Below are positions 26,185-35,790 of a stretch of DNA of 64,000 nucleotides, piece by piece. Each line of letters opens with the position of its first letter. Position 1 is the stretch's first letter. The translations under genes and the position numbers were made by a program. The notes under the pieces were generated by a model. The model ran no database searches and had not been told where the DNA came from. It saw nothing but the letters and a program-made list of their open reading frames with translations. Source of the stretch: Amycolatopsis umgeniensis (GTDB lineage Bacteria; Actinomycetota; Actinomycetes; Mycobacteriales; Pseudonocardiaceae); contig NZ_JACHMX010000001.1 of the NCBI RefSeq assembly GCF_014205155.1, forward strand, positions 6,386,001 through 6,450,000, written 5' to 3'.

Positions 26185-26826
26185 TCACCGCCTGTCGCCG
26201 GTGTAGACGACCGCGGCCCCCACCGCGTCCACGCCCGAGATCAGCTCGGCGAGCGCCTTGGGGAGTTCCCGGTGGGTGGCTTCGGCCCAGGCCCGCAGGC
26301 CCGCGCGGTCGAGTTCCGGTTCGCAGAGATCGTCGAGGCCGACGGTCCAGGCCAGCAGCGCCAGGCAGACCGAATGCGGATCCGGCCGGTCGGTGCCGAG
26401 TACGGCGGCCCTCGCCTTGCTGCGCGCGGCCGTCGACATCAGCAGATCCCGCGGCGGGTACCGGTGATTTTTCCGCATGAGCACGCGGTCGGTCTCGCGG
26501 TTGATCACTCCCGCGTGGAGCAGATTGTTCGCGACCGTTTCCCCGAGATCCTGGCGGAGGTGGTCGACCCATTCCCGGACGGTGTGCCACTCGCGCTCGC
26601 CGAGGATTTCCGAGAACACCCGATCCAGCGCGGGATGGGCGAGGCCACGCCGTGACAACGGCCGGATTCGCTTGCGTTCCACGGTGATCCGCTCGGCGAG
26701 GAGGAGATCGCAGAGCGCGGAACCGGCCATTCCGATGCCGAGTCCCGTGCGGCGCAGCGCGGGTTTTCCGGTGAACTCGTCGTGGGCGAGGAAGAACAGG
26801 GAATCGACCAAGGTCAGCCGACGCAT
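26185..26826 (-). CDS. GPP34 (GOLPH3-like) family protein
   Basis: 213 residues from ATG 26826 (MRRLTLVDSLFFLAHDEFTG), the standard opening of bacterial GPP34 proteins. The predicted all-helical body includes ALCDLLLAERITVERKRIRP and the segment VNNLLHAG-like at ETVANNLLHAGVI. In eukaryotes GOLPH3 binds phosphatidylinositol-4-phosphate; in actinobacteria the family is common but uncharacterised. Probably a peripheral membrane protein. Confidence 0.85.
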   Translation of the reverse strand: MRRLTLVDSLFFLAHDEFTGKPALRRTGLGIGMAGSALCDLLLAERITVERKRIRPLSRRGLAHPALDRVFSEILGEREWHTVREWVDHLRQDLGETVANNLLHAGVINRETDRVLMRKNHRYPPRDLLMSTAARSKARAAVLGTDRPDPHSVCLALLAWTVGLDDLCEPELDRAGLRAWAEATHRELPKALAELISGVDAVGAAVVYTGDRR

Positions 26827-27029
26827 GAATAGGCACGCCCTCCGGCGTTGTAGTGCGGGACGGCCAAAGTAGCGGTAGCCGCCCACCCGCTGCGACCCGA
26901 GGTCCGTTTTTAGCCTGAACGGACGTACCTAGCCGGGTTGTCCGGCCCTAAGGTTGGATGGCTTTCACAAGATCAAGAACGTGGATCGAACGCGTTCGCC
27001 GCCAAACCGACGTCCGGGGGGACGGGTTC

Positions 27030-28502
27030 ATGGGTACGCACAGACCGCGGCGCGGTCTCGGCCAACGGCGGCTCGGAGCCGCTCAGATCGTCTTCTTCGT
27101 GGTGGCGGCGGCGGGTCCGCTCTTCGCCATCGCGGGCGGGGTCCCGACGAACTACGCGGTCACCGGCAATGTCGGTGTGCCCTTGTCGTTCCTCCTGCTC
27201 GCTCCGATCCTGGGGCTGTTCGCGGTCGGGTACGCGGCGATGAGCCGCTACATCACCAACGCCGGCGCCTTCTATCCCTACGTCGCCAACGGCGTCGGCA
27301 AATCCACCGGCGCCGGGATCGCGTTCGTCACGCTGATCACCTACAACGCCATCCAGATCAGCATCTACGGCCTGTTCGGCTGGTCGGTGTCGACCTGGCT
27401 CGGCACGCTCACCGGATCCCCGCCGCCGTGGTGGCTGTGCGCGCTGGTGATGGTGGTGATCGTCGGCGCGCTCGGGGTCCTGCGGATCGACCTCAACGCC
27501 AAGGTGCTCGGGGTGGCGCTGTGCCTCGAGGTCGCCGTCGTCGCGATCGTCGACATCGCGTTGTTCGCGAATCCCGCGGGCGGCAGCGTTTCCTGGGTGC
27601 CGCTGGAGCCGTCGAGCCTGTTCACCACCGGGGTGGGCGCGGTGTTCGCATTCTCCGCCGCGGCGTTCATCGGTTTCGAGGGCGCGGCGACCTACGGCGA
27701 GGAGACGCGCGAGCCCAGCCGCACGGTCGGCCGGGCGACGTTCGCCGCGATCGGCCTCACCGCGGTGCTCTACGTCGTTTCGTCGCTCGCGCTGGCCGTG
27801 GGCGCCGGACCCGACGTCATCGTCACCACCGCGGCCGCGCAGGGGCCGGATCTGCTGTTCAACCTGGCGGGTCAACATCTCGGCGGAACGTTCTCCGACA
27901 TCGCCTACACGCTTTTCGTGACCGGGCAATGCGCGGCGCTGCTGAGCTTCCACAACGCCGTCGCGCGCTACTTCTTCGCGCTGGGCCGGGAAGGGCTGCT
28001 GCCGCGTTCGCTGGCCAAGACGAGCAAACGCACCGGCTCCCCGGTGGCCGGATCGCTCACGCAGACCGCGCTCGCCCTGGTGGTCGTGGCCCTGTTCGCG
28101 ATCGCGGACCGCGACCCGGTGACCGAACTGTTCACCTGGCTCGGCACGACGGCGTCGACCGGGGTCGTGGTGATCATGATCGCCGTCTCGCTTTCGGTGA
28201 TCGGCTTTTTCAAACGGCGCCGCCACGCCGAAAACGCTTGGCGCCGCTGGATCGCGCCGGGGCTGGCGATCCTCGCGCTGTCGGCCGTGCTCGCGCTGAT
28301 CCTGGTCAACTTCGATCTGCTGCTCGGCCCGGCGGGCAACTTCGCGTTGCGCTGGGGGCTGCCCGGTCTCGTGGTCCTCGCGGCCCTGGTGGGTTTCCTG
28401 CGCGCGGAAGTGCTGCGGACACGCGATCCCGAGACGTACGCCGCCATCGGTGGCCCGCTCGAAGACGAGGACGCGCCGGCCACGCCGAGGTCCGGACGAT
28501 GA
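27030..28502 (+). CDS. APC-superfamily amino acid/polyamine permease
   Basis: 490 residues from ATG 27030 (MGTHRPRRGLGQRRLGA), preceded by a G-rich ribosome site; an in-frame ATG at 26958 is less likely. About 12 hydrophobic segments. The first helix motif FFVVAAAGPLFAIAGGVPTN and SAAAFIGFEGAATYGEETREP are hallmarks of the APC family. Imports amino acids or amines; specificity unknown. The acetyltransferase gene downstream overlaps by 4 bp (ATGA), so uptake and acetylation may concern related substrates. Confidence 0.9.
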   Translation: MGTHRPRRGLGQRRLGAAQIVFFVVAAAGPLFAIAGGVPTNYAVTGNVGVPLSFLLLAPILGLFAVGYAAMSRYITNAGAFYPYVANGVGKSTGAGIAFVTLITYNAIQISIYGLFGWSVSTWLGTLTGSPPPWWLCALVMVVIVGALGVLRIDLNAKVLGVALCLEVAVVAIVDIALFANPAGGSVSWVPLEPSSLFTTGVGAVFAFSAAAFIGFEGAATYGEETREPSRTVGRATFAAIGLTAVLYVVSSLALAVGAGPDVIVTTAAAQGPDLLFNLAGQHLGGTFSDIAYTLFVTGQCAALLSFHNAVARYFFALGREGLLPRSLAKTSKRTGSPVAGSLTQTALALVVVALFAIADRDPVTELFTWLGTTASTGVVVIMIAVSLSVIGFFKRRRHAENAWRRWIAPGLAILALSAVLALILVNFDLLLGPAGNFALRWGLPGLVVLAALVGFLRAEVLRTRDPETYAAIGGPLEDEDAPATPRSGR

Positions 28503-29071
28503 CCGTGCGCGCCGCCGGACCGTCCGAAATGGACACCGTGGTCGACGTGCTGTCCGAGGCCTTCCACGAAGACCCGGTCAGCGTGTGGGTCTTCCCCGAT
28601 GACGGGCGCCGCGCGGTGGCGCTGCCGATCTTCCACCGCGCGATCGCGCGCGGGGCGCTGGCCGCGGGCGGCCACATCGACGTCACCGGCGACCTCTCCG
28701 GCGCCGTCCTCTGGACGCCCGCCGGTGCGGAGGACATGGACGGCGAAGCGTTCGCAGGACTCTCCAGGGAAGAACTGGGCAGGCTCGCCGCGTTGTTCGA
28801 GTTGATGGAGGAACACGCTCCCGGCGGCGAATACCACCACGCGCAGTTCATCGGCGTCCGCGAGAACGCTCAGCGTCAGGGGATCGGCGCACGGCTGCTG
28901 CGGTACGGCCTCGACCGCAACGGAACCGTGCCCGCGTACCTGGAGGCCAGCAGCCCGGAGAGCGCGAAACTGTACCGGCGGCTGGGTTTTCGCGATCATG
29001 GCCGGGTTTTCGCGGTCGACGGCGGGCCGCCGATGCTGCCCATGTGGCGGGACCCGTCGATTTGTCTATAA
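28499..29071 (+). CDS. GNAT-family N-acetyltransferase
   Basis: 190 residues. The acetyl-CoA pyrophosphate loop is ENAQRQGIGARLL, preceded by HHAQFIGVRE and followed by YLEASSPESAKLYRRLGF, a typical GNAT C-terminal half. Substrate unknown. Translationally coupled to the permease. Confidence 0.88.
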   Translation: MTVRAAGPSEMDTVVDVLSEAFHEDPVSVWVFPDDGRRAVALPIFHRAIARGALAAGGHIDVTGDLSGAVLWTPAGAEDMDGEAFAGLSREELGRLAALFELMEEHAPGGEYHHAQFIGVRENAQRQGIGARLLRYGLDRNGTVPAYLEASSPESAKLYRRLGFRDHGRVFAVDGGPPMLPMWRDPSICL

Positions 29072-29090
29072 AGGACTGGTAAAGTATCTG
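29062..29090 (+). promoter_or_regulatory. Possible promoter of the 29095 gene
   Basis: TTGTCT (29062-29067) and TATCTG (29085-29090) are 17 bp apart in an A+T-rich patch. With the start codon at 29095 the message would be leaderless, a common arrangement in actinobacteria. Weak match at the last -10 base. Confidence 0.3.
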
Positions 29091-29094
29091 TCAG

Positions 29095-29406
29095 ATGACG
29101 ACGGACCGTGCCCCCGCCCCACGGCACCGTTCCGTCTTCTTCCTGCTGATCTTGCTCGTCTTCGCCTTCGTCACGCCGACGGTCCCCCACGGGCACGGCC
29201 GCGCGGCGAAGGAAGACCCGGTCGCCGTCTTCGCGACCCATCCGCTGCCCGCCTTTCACGGCGGCCAAGCAGTTCCGCTCGCCGACGTGCCCGCCGAGAC
29301 GGCGACCGTCGAGCTCCTCGACGCCGGACCAGCCCCTGAGCAGGGCGAATCCGTCGTCATCAGCCGTGCGGTGCCCCAGGCGCCCGCACGCGCGCCTCCG
29401 CGCTGA
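29095..29406 (+). CDS. Small single-span membrane or exported protein, unknown
   Basis: 103 residues, not recognised. One hydrophobic helix at about residues 13-30 (SVFFLLILLVFAFVTPTV) follows a short basic N-terminus; the remainder is polar, Ala/Pro-rich and contains HGHG. It could be a signal-anchored or secreted protein. It stands 41 bp before the antiporter gene on the same strand and may be co-transcribed with it. Its coding status rests on codon composition and position only. Confidence 0.5.
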   Translation: MTTDRAPAPRHRSVFFLLILLVFAFVTPTVPHGHGRAAKEDPVAVFATHPLPAFHGGQAVPLADVPAETATVELLDAGPAPEQGESVVISRAVPQAPARAPPR

Positions 29407-29447
29407 CCCGGTCCTCAGCCAGAAGTCAGCCACCATCGGAGGTCTCC

Positions 29448-30656
29448 ATGAGTTCCGGTCATGCCTTGCTGGCCGTCGGCGGGGCGTTCCTCGCCGCCGG
29501 TGTCATCGCCAGAGCCGGCGCCCGCATCGGGCTGCCCACCATCCCCCTGTTCATGCTGGCCGGATTCGTCTTCGGCCCCAACACCCCCGGACTGTCCCTT
29601 GTGGACGATCCGAGCGAGCTCGGTGTGCTCGCCGGTCTCGGTCTGGTCTTCCTCCTGTTCTACCTCGGCCTCGAGTTCTCACTCGACGATCTCGCCAAGG
29701 GCGGGCGCAAACTCGTCTGGTCCGGGCTGATCTACCTGATCCTCAACATCGGCGGCGGGCTCGCGTTCGGCTTCCTGCTGGGCTGGGGGACCAGGGAAGC
29801 GCTGGTCATCGCCGGTGCCATCGGGATCTCGTCGTCGGCGATCGTCACCAAACTCCTGCTCGAAGCGCGCCGGATGAACAACCCCGAATCCCGGCTGATC
29901 ATGGGCATCATCGTGATCGAGGACCTGTTCCTCGCGCTGTACCTGGCGTTGCTGCAGCCGGTGTTGTCCGGGGCCGGCAGTTTCGGCTCGGCCATGGCCG
30001 ATTTCGGCAAGGCCTTCGCGTTCCTGATCGTGATGGCCGCGCTCGCCCGCTGGGGCGGCCGGGTGGTGTCGAAGCTGTTCGGCTCGGCCGACGACGAACT
30101 GCTGACAGTCTGCTTCGTCGGTGTCGCCGTCATGGGCGCCGCCGTCGCCGAAGAGGTCGGGGTGTCCGACGCCATCGGCGCGTTCATGGTCGGCATGATG
30201 CTCGGCGGGTCGAAGGTCGCGCCGCGGATCCACAAGCTGGTGCTCCCGCTGCGGGACGCTTTCGGCGCGCTGTTCTTCTTCATCTTCGGGCTCAGCATCG
30301 ACCCGAACGCGGTCGGCTCGGTGGTCGTGCCGGTGCTGATCGCGGTGGCGCTGACCATCGTGCTGAACCTGGGCGCGGGAGCGCTGGCCGCGAGACTGCA
30401 CGGATTCGACCGCCAAGCCGGGGTGAACATCGGGCTGACCGTGCTCACCCGCGGCGAGTTCTCCCTGGTGCTCGCCGCGATGGCGACCGCGGCCGGGCTG
30501 GACTCGCGGGTCGCGCCGTTCGTCGCGGGCTACGTCCTGCTGCTGGCCGTGATCGGTCCAGTCGCGGTCATCCGCTCGGAGAAACTCACCTGGTTACTAC
30601 CGGCGGGTATCGTCCGAGGCTCGACCCGCCGCGAAGAGCCGGCCAGGGCGACGTGA
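29448..30656 (+). CDS. CPA2-family cation:proton antiporter (KefB-like, no regulatory domain)
   Basis: 402 residues starting at ATG 29448 with GGAGG upstream. About 12 transmembrane segments. The ion-site region reads GIIVIEDLFLALYLALLQ, and SDAIGAFMVGMMLGG follows. The chain stops after the membrane domain, without the TrkA-N/RCK domain of Kef proteins; such short forms often use a separate KhtT-like subunit, but the small upstream protein does not resemble KhtT. It exchanges K+ or Na+ for H+ at the cytoplasmic membrane. Confidence 0.9.
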   Translation: MSSGHALLAVGGAFLAAGVIARAGARIGLPTIPLFMLAGFVFGPNTPGLSLVDDPSELGVLAGLGLVFLLFYLGLEFSLDDLAKGGRKLVWSGLIYLILNIGGGLAFGFLLGWGTREALVIAGAIGISSSAIVTKLLLEARRMNNPESRLIMGIIVIEDLFLALYLALLQPVLSGAGSFGSAMADFGKAFAFLIVMAALARWGGRVVSKLFGSADDELLTVCFVGVAVMGAAVAEEVGVSDAIGAFMVGMMLGGSKVAPRIHKLVLPLRDAFGALFFFIFGLSIDPNAVGSVVVPVLIAVALTIVLNLGAGALAARLHGFDRQAGVNIGLTVLTRGEFSLVLAAMATAAGLDSRVAPFVAGYVLLLAVIGPVAVIRSEKLTWLLPAGIVRGSTRREEPARAT

Positions 30657-30669
30657 CGAGGAGGCCCGG

Positions 30670-31833
30670 GTGACCGAGCGGTTCGGCGGCTACCAGAACG
30701 AGATCTACCTGCAGGGGCTCGGCGGGACTTTCCCGCCGTGCTCCACCGACGCCACGAAACTGGAGGAGTCGGCGCGGGAGATCCTGGAGCCCGGCCCGTT
30801 CTGGTACGTCGCGGGCTCGGCCGGTTCGGGCGCCACCGCGCGCGCCAACCGCGAGGCCTTCGACCGCTGGCGCCTGGTGCCCCGGATGCTGACCGGCTCC
30901 ACCGACCGCGACCTGTCGACGACGGTTCTGGGGACCACGCTGCCGGCGCCGGTGCTGCTGGCGCCGGTCGGTGTCCAGTCGATCGTGCACGAGGGTGCCG
31001 AGCCATCGGCCGCGCGGGCGGCGGCGTCGGTCGGCCTGCCCTACATCATGTCGACGGCGTCCTCGACCAGCATCGAGGACGTCGCCGAGGCCAGTGGCGA
31101 CGGGCAGCGCTGGTTCCAGCTGTACTGGCCGACCGACAACGACGTCTGCGCGAGCATCCTGGCGCGGGCGAAGGCCGCGGGCTTCACCACGCTCGTGGTC
31201 ACGCTCGACACCTGGACGCTGGCGTGGCGCCCGAACGACCTCGACCACGCGTACCTGCCGTTCATCAAGGGCGAGGGGCTCGGGATCCCGCTCAGCGACC
31301 CGGTGTTCCGCGGCCTGCTGGAAAAGACGCCCGAAGAGGACCCGCCCACCGCGATCCTGCGCTGGATCTCGATGATCACCGGCACCGACAGCACCTGGGA
31401 CAGGCTGCCGTTCCTGCGTGAGCACTGGGACGGGCCGATCGTCCTCAAGGGCATCCAGCACCCCGACGACGCGCGCCGTGCCGTGGAAGCGGGGATGGAC
31501 GGGATCGTCGTGTCCAACCACGGCGGTCGCCAGGTCGACGGGGCCGTCGGCTCGCTCGACGCGCTCCCGGAGATCGTGGCCGCGGTCGGCGACCGGATCG
31601 AGGTGCTGTTCGACTCCGGCATCCGCACCGGCGCCGACATCGCCAAGGCGCTCGCGCTCGGGGCGAAGGCCGTGCTGGTGGGACGGCCCTGGGTGTACGG
31701 GCTCGCGCACGCGGGGGAGGAGGGCGTCCGGCACGTGCTGCGGAGCCTGCTCGCCGACCTCGACCTGACCATGGGCCTGTCCGGTCACCGGCGGATCGCC
31801 GATCTCACGCCGGGGTCGCTCACCCGTTCCTGA
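30670..31833 (+). CDS. FMN-dependent alpha-hydroxyacid oxidase, lactate 2-monooxygenase type
   Basis: 387 residues, GTG start. FMN and substrate blocks: PVLLAPVGVQSIVHEGAE, FQLYWPTDNDV, the catalytic His/Arg segment VVSNHGGRQVDG, and FDSGIRTGADIAKAL with VLVGRPWVYGL at the phosphate site. The ITGTDSTWDRLPFLR loop and size are as in mycobacterial lactate 2-monooxygenase, which converts L-lactate and O2 to acetate, CO2 and water. A plain oxidase remains possible. 13 bp after the antiporter gene. Confidence 0.87.
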   Translation: MTERFGGYQNEIYLQGLGGTFPPCSTDATKLEESAREILEPGPFWYVAGSAGSGATARANREAFDRWRLVPRMLTGSTDRDLSTTVLGTTLPAPVLLAPVGVQSIVHEGAEPSAARAAASVGLPYIMSTASSTSIEDVAEASGDGQRWFQLYWPTDNDVCASILARAKAAGFTTLVVTLDTWTLAWRPNDLDHAYLPFIKGEGLGIPLSDPVFRGLLEKTPEEDPPTAILRWISMITGTDSTWDRLPFLREHWDGPIVLKGIQHPDDARRAVEAGMDGIVVSNHGGRQVDGAVGSLDALPEIVAAVGDRIEVLFDSGIRTGADIAKALALGAKAVLVGRPWVYGLAHAGEEGVRHVLRSLLADLDLTMGLSGHRRIADLTPGSLTRS

Positions 31834-31902
31834 CCAGGGGGATGTCGCCTCCGGCATATTCGGAGGCCCTGATCGTCACGCACGGCTATCCTGGTGCCGG
31901 TC

Positions 31903-34900
31903 ATGGCTGGTTCCACAACTTCCCCGCTCGGCGCCCTGCGCGCTCGCCTGCCCGAGTTGATGTCGCGCGACGAGCACCGCCTCCGGCGCCGGCTCGACGG
32001 TGCCCGGAAAGCGCGGAACGCCGAGAGCGCCGCCGCGCAGATCGAGGCCGACATCGAGGCCGCGGAGCTGCGGGTCACCCGCCGCCGCGACGGCGTCCCG
32101 AAGATCTCCTATCCCGAAGAGCTGCCGGTCAGCCAGCGCAAGGACGAGATCGCCGCGGCCATCCGCGATCACCAGGTGGTGATCGTCGCGGGGGAGACCG
32201 GCTCCGGGAAGACGACCCAGCTGCCGAAGATCTGTCTCGAACTCGGCCGCGGGATCCGGGGCCAGATCGGGCACACGCAGCCGAGGCGGCTCGCCGCGCG
32301 CACGGTCGCCGACCGGATCGCCTCCGAGCTGAACACCGAACTCGGTGAGGCCGTCGGCTACAAGGTCCGGTTCACCGACCAGTCCGGCCAGGACACGCTG
32401 GTCAAGCTGATGACCGACGGCATCCTGCTCGCCGAGATCCAGACCGACCGGATGCTGCGGCAGTACGACACGCTGATCATCGACGAGGCGCACGAGCGCA
32501 GCCTCAACATCGATTTCATCCTCGGCTACGTCAAGCAGCTCCTGCCGCGCCGTCCCGACCTCAAGGTGATCATCACCTCGGCGACCATCGATCCGGAGCG
32601 CTTCTCCCAGCATTTCGACGACGCGCCGATCGTCGAGGTCTCCGGCCGGACGTATCCGGTCGAGGTCCGCTACCGGCCGGTCGTCGACCCAGACGATCCG
32701 GACGCCGACACCGATCGTGACCAGACGCAGGCCATCTGCGACGCCGTCGGCGAACTCCAGCACGAGGGCCCCGGGGACATCCTGGTGTTCCTCTCCGGCG
32801 AGCGCGAGATCCGCGACACCGCGGACGCACTGTCCAAACTGGACCTGAGGAACACCGAGATCCTCCCGCTGTACGCGCGGCTTTCGTCGTCGGACCAGCA
32901 TCGGGTGTTCCAGCGTCACACCGGGCGGCGGGTCGTGCTCGCGACGAACGTCGCCGAGACCTCGCTGACCGTGCCGGGTATCAAGTACGTCGTCGACCCC
33001 GGCACCGCGAGGATCTCGCGCTACAGCCATCGCACCAAGGTCCAGCGGCTGCCGATCGAGCCGGTCTCGCAGGCGTCCGCGAACCAGCGCAAGGGCCGGT
33101 GCGGGCGAACCTCCGACGGTATCTGCGTCCGCCTGTACTCCGAGGACGACTTCGACGCGCGGCCCGAGTTCACCGATCCGGAGATCCTGCGGACCAACCT
33201 CGCGTCGGTCATCCTGCAGATGACGTCGCTCGGCCTCGGCGACATCGCGGCGTTCCCGTTCGTCGAACCGCCGGATCGCCGCCAGGTCACCGACGGTGTC
33301 CAGCTGCTGCAAGAGCTCGGCGCCTTCGAGATGACCGACGGCAAGAAGCTCACCGAAACCGGCCGCAAGCTGGCGTTGCTCCCTGTCGACCCGCGGATGG
33401 CGCGGATGGTGCTGGAAGCCGCGAGCAACGGCTGTGTGCGGGAAGTGATGATCATCGCCGCCGCGCTGTCCATCCAGGACCCGCGCGAGCGGCCCGCGGA
33501 GAAGCAGCAGGCGGCGGACGAGCAGCACGCGCGCTTCGCCGACAAGACGTCCGACTTCCTGGCGTACCTGAACCTGTGGGAGTACGTCAGCGAGCAGCAG
33601 AAGGCGTTGTCCAGCAACCAGTTCCGCCGGTTGTGCCGTAACGAGTACCTGAACTACCTGCGTATCCGCGAATGGCAGGACATCTTCAGCCAGCTCCGCC
33701 AGCTGGCCAAACCGCTCGGCATCACCCTCGCCACGGTTTCCACCGGCCCGGCCGATCCGCAACGTGTGCACACGTCGCTGATCGCCGGGCTGTTGTCGCA
33801 TGTGGGGCTCAAGGATCCGGCGAAGGGCGACTACCTCGGCGCGCGGGGAGCGCGGTTCTCGGTGTTCCCGGGTTCGGCGCTGTTCAAGAAGCAGCCGCGG
33901 TTCGTGATGTCGGCCGAACTGGTCGAGACTTCGCGCCTGTGGGGCCGGGTCAACGCGCGGATCGAGCCGGAATGGGTCGAGCCGCTCGCCGGGCACGTGG
34001 TGAAGCGGAACTATTCCGAGCCGCACTGGGAACGCAAGCAGGGCGCGGTGATGGCGCTCGAGAAGGTGACCCTGTACGGGGTCCCGCTGGTCGCCGACCG
34101 CCGGGTCAACTACGGCCGGATCGACCCGGAGATGAGCCGCGAGCTGTTCATCCGGCACGCGCTGGTCGAAGGCGACTGGGAGACCAGGCACCACTTCTTC
34201 CGCGAGAACCGCGCGCTGCTCGACGAGGTCGAGGATCTGGAGAACCGGGCCCGGCGCCGCGACATTCTGGTCGACGACGAGACGCTGTTCGAGTTCTACG
34301 AGCAGCGCGTCCCGGCGGACGTCGTCTCCGCACGGCATTTCGACAGCTGGTGGAAGAAGGCGCGGCACACCGAGCCCGATCTGCTGAGCTTCGAGAAGAC
34401 GATGCTCATCAACGAGACCGCGGGTGGCGTACGCGAGGCCGACTACCCCGACTTCTGGACCCAGGGCACACAGACCTTCAAGCTCACGTACCAGTTCGAG
34501 CCGGGCGCGGACGCGGACGGTGTCACCGTGCACATCCCGCTGCCGGTGCTGAACCAGGTCACCCCGGACGGCTTCGACTGGCAGGTCCCCGGCCTGCGCG
34601 AAGAACTGGTGACGCAGCTGATCAAATCGCTGCCCAAGGCGATCCGGCGCAACTTCGTGCCGGCGCCCGATCACGCGAAGCTCGTGTTGTCCCGGGTCGG
34701 CCCGGCCGACGGGCCGCTGCTGCACGCCGCCGCCGACGAGCTGGAAGCGTTGCGCGGGGTGGTGATCCCGGACGACGCTTGGCAGCTGTCCGCGGTACCC
34801 GAGCATTTGAAGATGACCTTCCGCGTGGTCGACGTCCGCGGCAAGAAGGTGTCCGAGGGCAAGGACATCGAGGCGCTCAAACGGGACCTGAGCGGCCAGG

Positions 34901-35790
34901 TGCGCGCGACGATCTCCCAGGCCGCCGACAGCATCGAGCGCCAGGGCCTGACCACACCCGCGTTCGGCGAGCTGCCGAAGGTGTTCGCGAGCAAGCAGCG
35001 CGGGCACGACGTCAAGGCGTATCCGGCGCTGGTCGACGAAGGCGGCACCGTGGCGGTGCGGCTGCTCGACACGCCGGGGCAGCAGGAAAAGTCGATGTGG
35101 GCGGGCACACGGCGGATGCTGCGGCTGAACCTGCCGTCGCCGATGAAGTTCATCACCCGCAACCTCGGCAACTCGTCGAAGCTCGTGCTGAACCGGAATC
35201 CGCACGGCTCCGTGGCGGCCCTGCTCGAAGACTGCGTCGACTGCGCCGTCGACAAGCTTGTGGCCGACAACGGCGGCCCGCGCTGGGACGAGGCCGGTTT
35301 CGCCGTCCTGCAGGAAAAGGTGCGCGCCGGGCTGAACGCCGGGGTGCTCGACGTGCTGACCAACGTCGAGAAGATCCTGCGCGCGGCGAACGACGTCGAA
35401 ACGCGGCTGGCCGACACCCGCGGTCCGGCGGATTCGCTCGCGGACATCCGTTCGCAGCTGAACGGGCTGGTGCACAAGGGTTTCGTCACCGAGACCGGGC
35501 AAGACAGGCTCAAGCACGTCGTCCGGTACCTGCGCGGGATCGAACGGCGACTGGAGAAACTCCCGACCGAGCCGACCCGTGACATCCAGCGCACCGGCGA
35601 CATCGCGTGGCTGCGCAACGAGTACCAGACCGCGCTCGACGCGGTGCCGCCCGGGACTTCGTCACCTGCCCTGCAAGAGATCCGGTGGATGATCGAGGAA
35701 CTGCGGGTCAGCTTCTTCGCCCAGACACTCGGCACCGCCCACCCCGTTTCCCTCAAGCGGGTCATCAAGGCCCTCGACGACGCCGCCTGA
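31903..35790 (+). CDS. hrpA: ATP-dependent RNA helicase HrpA (DEAH box)
   Basis: 1295 residues from ATG 31903 (GTG 31894 in frame is an alternative), the full length of HrpA. Helicase motifs in order: I GETGSGKTTQLPK (residue ~96), II DEAHERSLNIDF (~193), III SATIDPERFS, V TNVAETSLTVPGIKYVVD, VI QRKGRCGRTSDG. The HA2, OB-fold and DUF3418 regions follow. HrpA unwinds RNA and resolves stalled ribosomes in E. coli. Probably its own transcription unit; the 21-bp repeat array starts at its stop codon. Confidence 0.95.
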   Translation: MAGSTTSPLGALRARLPELMSRDEHRLRRRLDGARKARNAESAAAQIEADIEAAELRVTRRRDGVPKISYPEELPVSQRKDEIAAAIRDHQVVIVAGETGSGKTTQLPKICLELGRGIRGQIGHTQPRRLAARTVADRIASELNTELGEAVGYKVRFTDQSGQDTLVKLMTDGILLAEIQTDRMLRQYDTLIIDEAHERSLNIDFILGYVKQLLPRRPDLKVIITSATIDPERFSQHFDDAPIVEVSGRTYPVEVRYRPVVDPDDPDADTDRDQTQAICDAVGELQHEGPGDILVFLSGEREIRDTADALSKLDLRNTEILPLYARLSSSDQHRVFQRHTGRRVVLATNVAETSLTVPGIKYVVDPGTARISRYSHRTKVQRLPIEPVSQASANQRKGRCGRTSDGICVRLYSEDDFDARPEFTDPEILRTNLASVILQMTSLGLGDIAAFPFVEPPDRRQVTDGVQLLQELGAFEMTDGKKLTETGRKLALLPVDPRMARMVLEAASNGCVREVMIIAAALSIQDPRERPAEKQQAADEQHARFADKTSDFLAYLNLWEYVSEQQKALSSNQFRRLCRNEYLNYLRIREWQDIFSQLRQLAKPLGITLATVSTGPADPQRVHTSLIAGLLSHVGLKDPAKGDYLGARGARFSVFPGSALFKKQPRFVMSAELVETSRLWGRVNARIEPEWVEPLAGHVVKRNYSEPHWERKQGAVMALEKVTLYGVPLVADRRVNYGRIDPEMSRELFIRHALVEGDWETRHHFFRENRALLDEVEDLENRARRRDILVDDETLFEFYEQRVPADVVSARHFDSWWKKARHTEPDLLSFEKTMLINETAGGVREADYPDFWTQGTQTFKLTYQFEPGADADGVTVHIPLPVLNQVTPDGFDWQVPGLREELVTQLIKSLPKAIRRNFVPAPDHAKLVLSRVGPADGPLLHAAADELEALRGVVIPDDAWQLSAVPEHLKMTFRVVDVRGKKVSEGKDIEALKRDLSGQVRATISQAADSIERQGLTTPAFGELPKVFASKQRGHDVKAYPALVDEGGTVAVRLLDTPGQQEKSMWAGTRRMLRLNLPSPMKFITRNLGNSSKLVLNRNPHGSVAALLEDCVDCAVDKLVADNGGPRWDEAGFAVLQEKVRAGLNAGVLDVLTNVEKILRAANDVETRLADTRGPADSLADIRSQLNGLVHKGFVTETGQDRLKHVVRYLRGIERRLEKLPTEPTRDIQRTGDIAWLRNEYQTALDAVPPGTSSPALQEIRWMIEELRVSFFAQTLGTAHPVSLKRVIKALDDAA

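Noticed and set aside
31876-35517. Very long leftward open frame opposite hrpA (1213 codons)
   Set aside because: It is antisense to a complete HrpA helicase with all motifs. High G+C codon bias keeps the opposite frame open; the product is Arg/Gly/Asp/Leu-rich with no domain.
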